Positions 14,004 to 15,081 of a stretch of DNA of 15,081 bases are shown here, in pieces. The DNA comes from Desulfobacca acetoxidans (GTDB taxonomy: Bacteria > Desulfobacterota > Desulfobaccia > Desulfobaccales > 0-14-0-80-60-11). Location: contig DZCR01000078.1 in NCBI GenBank assembly GCA_022736495.1, forward strand, positions 1 to 15,081, read 5' to 3'. Under the pieces are notes generated by a model. That model did no database searches. It saw only the letters and a list, made by a program, of their open reading frames with translations, and was not told where the DNA came from. A program made the translations under genes and the position numbers. Every line of letters starts with the position of its first letter. Within the stretch, counting starts at the first letter, position 1.

Positions 14004-14951
14004 ATGAAACTGGTGATTTCCATCGATGTGGAAGAAGAAGGGCTGTTCTTCGGGCACTATCCCCGCACGCCCCCGGGAGTGACCAACGTAGCGGAACTGG
14101 AACGCCTGGCGTTCATATCCCAGGAATTCGGCCTGCCCCTGACGCTTCTGGTCACCTACCAGGTGGCACGGGACGCCGCAGCCTGCCGGGTTCTGAGCCA
14201 GTGGCGGGACCGCTATAAAGCGGAGATTGGGGTCCATCTCCATCCCTGGAACACTCCGCCTTTTTTTGACCCGCCGGAGCCCGAGCCGGTGCCCTCCGAG
14301 AGGCTGCCCCGGGAACTCCTACGGGACAAATTCGCCAATCTGCTCTCCCAGATACGGACCAACCTGGAAGGCGCGCCCCGGTCCTTTCGCATGGGGCGGT
14401 TTGACGCAGGGCTTAAGGTTTGGGGGCTGTTGCCGGAGTTTGGCCTGGCGGTGGACAGCAGCGTGGCGCCTCTCACGCCCAAGGGGGCTGAGGCCGGTCA
14501 TTTCCTCGCCCCGGCGGACCCGTTTTTGCTGCAAGTCCCGGGACTAAACCACCACGGACTGATGGAGGTTCCCGTCACGATGGTGCCGGTGGTGGCCGGA
14601 ACGCCGGAGTTACTGACGCGGATGGCCGCAGTGTTGCCGCCGGTCTGGGGGCGGCGTCTGCGAAACTCCTTCCGATATGTGGGCGCGGCCGGGGTGCAAC
14701 CGGCCTGGTATCCCCTGGCTTCCATGCAACTGGCGGCCCAGCTCCATCGGCGCCGGGGGGGGCGGGTGCTCACCATGTTTTTTCATTCTTCGGAACTCAA
14801 ACCCGGGGCCAGTCGGCTCTTCCCCACCGAGGCCGCGGTCCAACAGTTCGTGGGCAAGATCCGGACGTTCCTTACCTGGCTGATGCGGACCGGACCGGTG
14901 CAGGGGGTGACGCTGGCAGAATTGCAACATTATGGGAGAGGGGTCCCATAA
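14004..14951 (+). CDS. NodB-fold polysaccharide deacetylase family protein
   Basis: A 315-residue protein with the NodB-homology layout. Motif 1 is VISIDVEEEG at 4-13 with the catalytic-base region around Asp8. Motif 2 is IGVHLHPW at 75-82, with His78 and His80 as likely metal ligands. RMGRFDAG at 129-136 fits motif 3, and MFFHSSEL at 258-265 supplies the later histidine (His261). No signal peptide or membrane segment is seen, so it probably acts in the cytoplasm on a nucleotide- or lipid-linked amino sugar, rather than on exported polymer. GGCGGGG lies upstream of the ATG. It is the second gene after the dehydrogenase. The motif 1 sequence departs from the commonest TFDDG form, as in the DUF2334-like and cytosolic subfamilies, so activity should not be assumed. 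Confidence 0.82.
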   Translation: MKLVISIDVEEEGLFFGHYPRTPPGVTNVAELERLAFISQEFGLPLTLLVTYQVARDAAACRVLSQWRDRYKAEIGVHLHPWNTPPFFDPPEPEPVPSERLPRELLRDKFANLLSQIRTNLEGAPRSFRMGRFDAGLKVWGLLPEFGLAVDSSVAPLTPKGAEAGHFLAPADPFLLQVPGLNHHGLMEVPVTMVPVVAGTPELLTRMAAVLPPVWGRRLRNSFRYVGAAGVQPAWYPLASMQLAAQLHRRRGGRVLTMFFHSSELKPGASRLFPTEAAVQQFVGKIRTFLTWLMRTGPVQGVTLAELQHYGRGVP

Positions 14952-15081
14952 CCAAATGCCATCGAGTTGGCCGGAAGATGGGAACCGTTGGACTTAGAGA
15001 GTGGCCGGAGGAGCAGCGGTGGAGCGGCCCGGCGCCGGGGCGGGTTGGCCGTAATAATTACGGGGCTTAAGGCCCCGGCCG
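14952..15081. other. 3' flank of the deacetylase gene with GC-rich palindromes
   Basis: No supported gene is seen before the window ends. CCCGGCGCCGGG (15028-15039) is a 12-base palindrome. CGGGGC and GCCCCG (15061-15077) form a 6-base-pair hairpin with a 5-base loop that may be a terminator stem, but any T-run would lie outside the window. Confidence 0.4.

Noticed and set aside
14978..15081. Frame open to the right edge from a TTG near 14990, as the start of another gene
   Set aside because: The predicted residues are arginine/glycine-rich, the start is a rare codon without a convincing binding site, and the frame covers GC-rich palindromes; too little is visible to support it.

Overview
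The window is a GC-rich bacterial accessory region devoted to a cell-surface or secreted glycan. Protein style, intergenic hairpin repeats and the gene mix suggest a Desulfobacterota/deltaproteobacterial-type genome. That placement is an inference without a marker gene, so treat it as weak. The first ~560 bases are clearly more AT-rich and hold only the start of a gene running off the left edge and a frameshifted gene remnant.

Layout: (1) 1-814, AT-rich margin, gene debris and dispersed repeats. (2) 815-3367, minus strand: an SxtJ-type membrane protein, a 49-residue DUF5989/SxtK-like membrane microprotein, and a NodU/CmcH-type carbamoyltransferase, i.e. a compact O-carbamoylation module. (3) 3741-4376, plus: a class I O-methyltransferase. 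(4) 4593-5750, minus: a membrane-anchored SGNH/GDSL hydrolase with its own good promoter. (5) 5982-9882, plus: a Wzx-like flippase, a membrane GT2 glycosyltransferase and a GT-B glycosyltransferase of the MJ1255 type. (6) 10042-12475, minus: a SPASM-type radical SAM enzyme followed after one base by a GT4 glycosyltransferase, behind a near-consensus promoter. (7) 12755-14951, plus: a zinc-dependent medium-chain dehydrogenase and a NodB-fold deacetylase.

A coherent reading is that three glycosyltransferases build a glycan or glycolipid, the flippase moves the lipid-linked unit across the inner membrane, and the other enzymes decorate it: carbamoylation, O-methylation, N-deacetylation, radical or zinc-dependent redox change, and acyl esterase/transferase action by the SGNH protein. 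No polymerase, chain-length regulator, outer-membrane export gene or initiating phosphoglycosyltransferase is visible here, so the locus must continue outside the window or use genes elsewhere. At least five transcription units alternate in direction, and almost every gap holds small hairpin-forming repeats. The parts most worth attention are the SxtJ / microprotein / carbamoyltransferase module, the pairing of a radical SAM enzyme with a zinc dehydrogenase and a deacetylase, and the repeats, one of which seems to serve as a terminator and another of which overlaps an annotated start codon.
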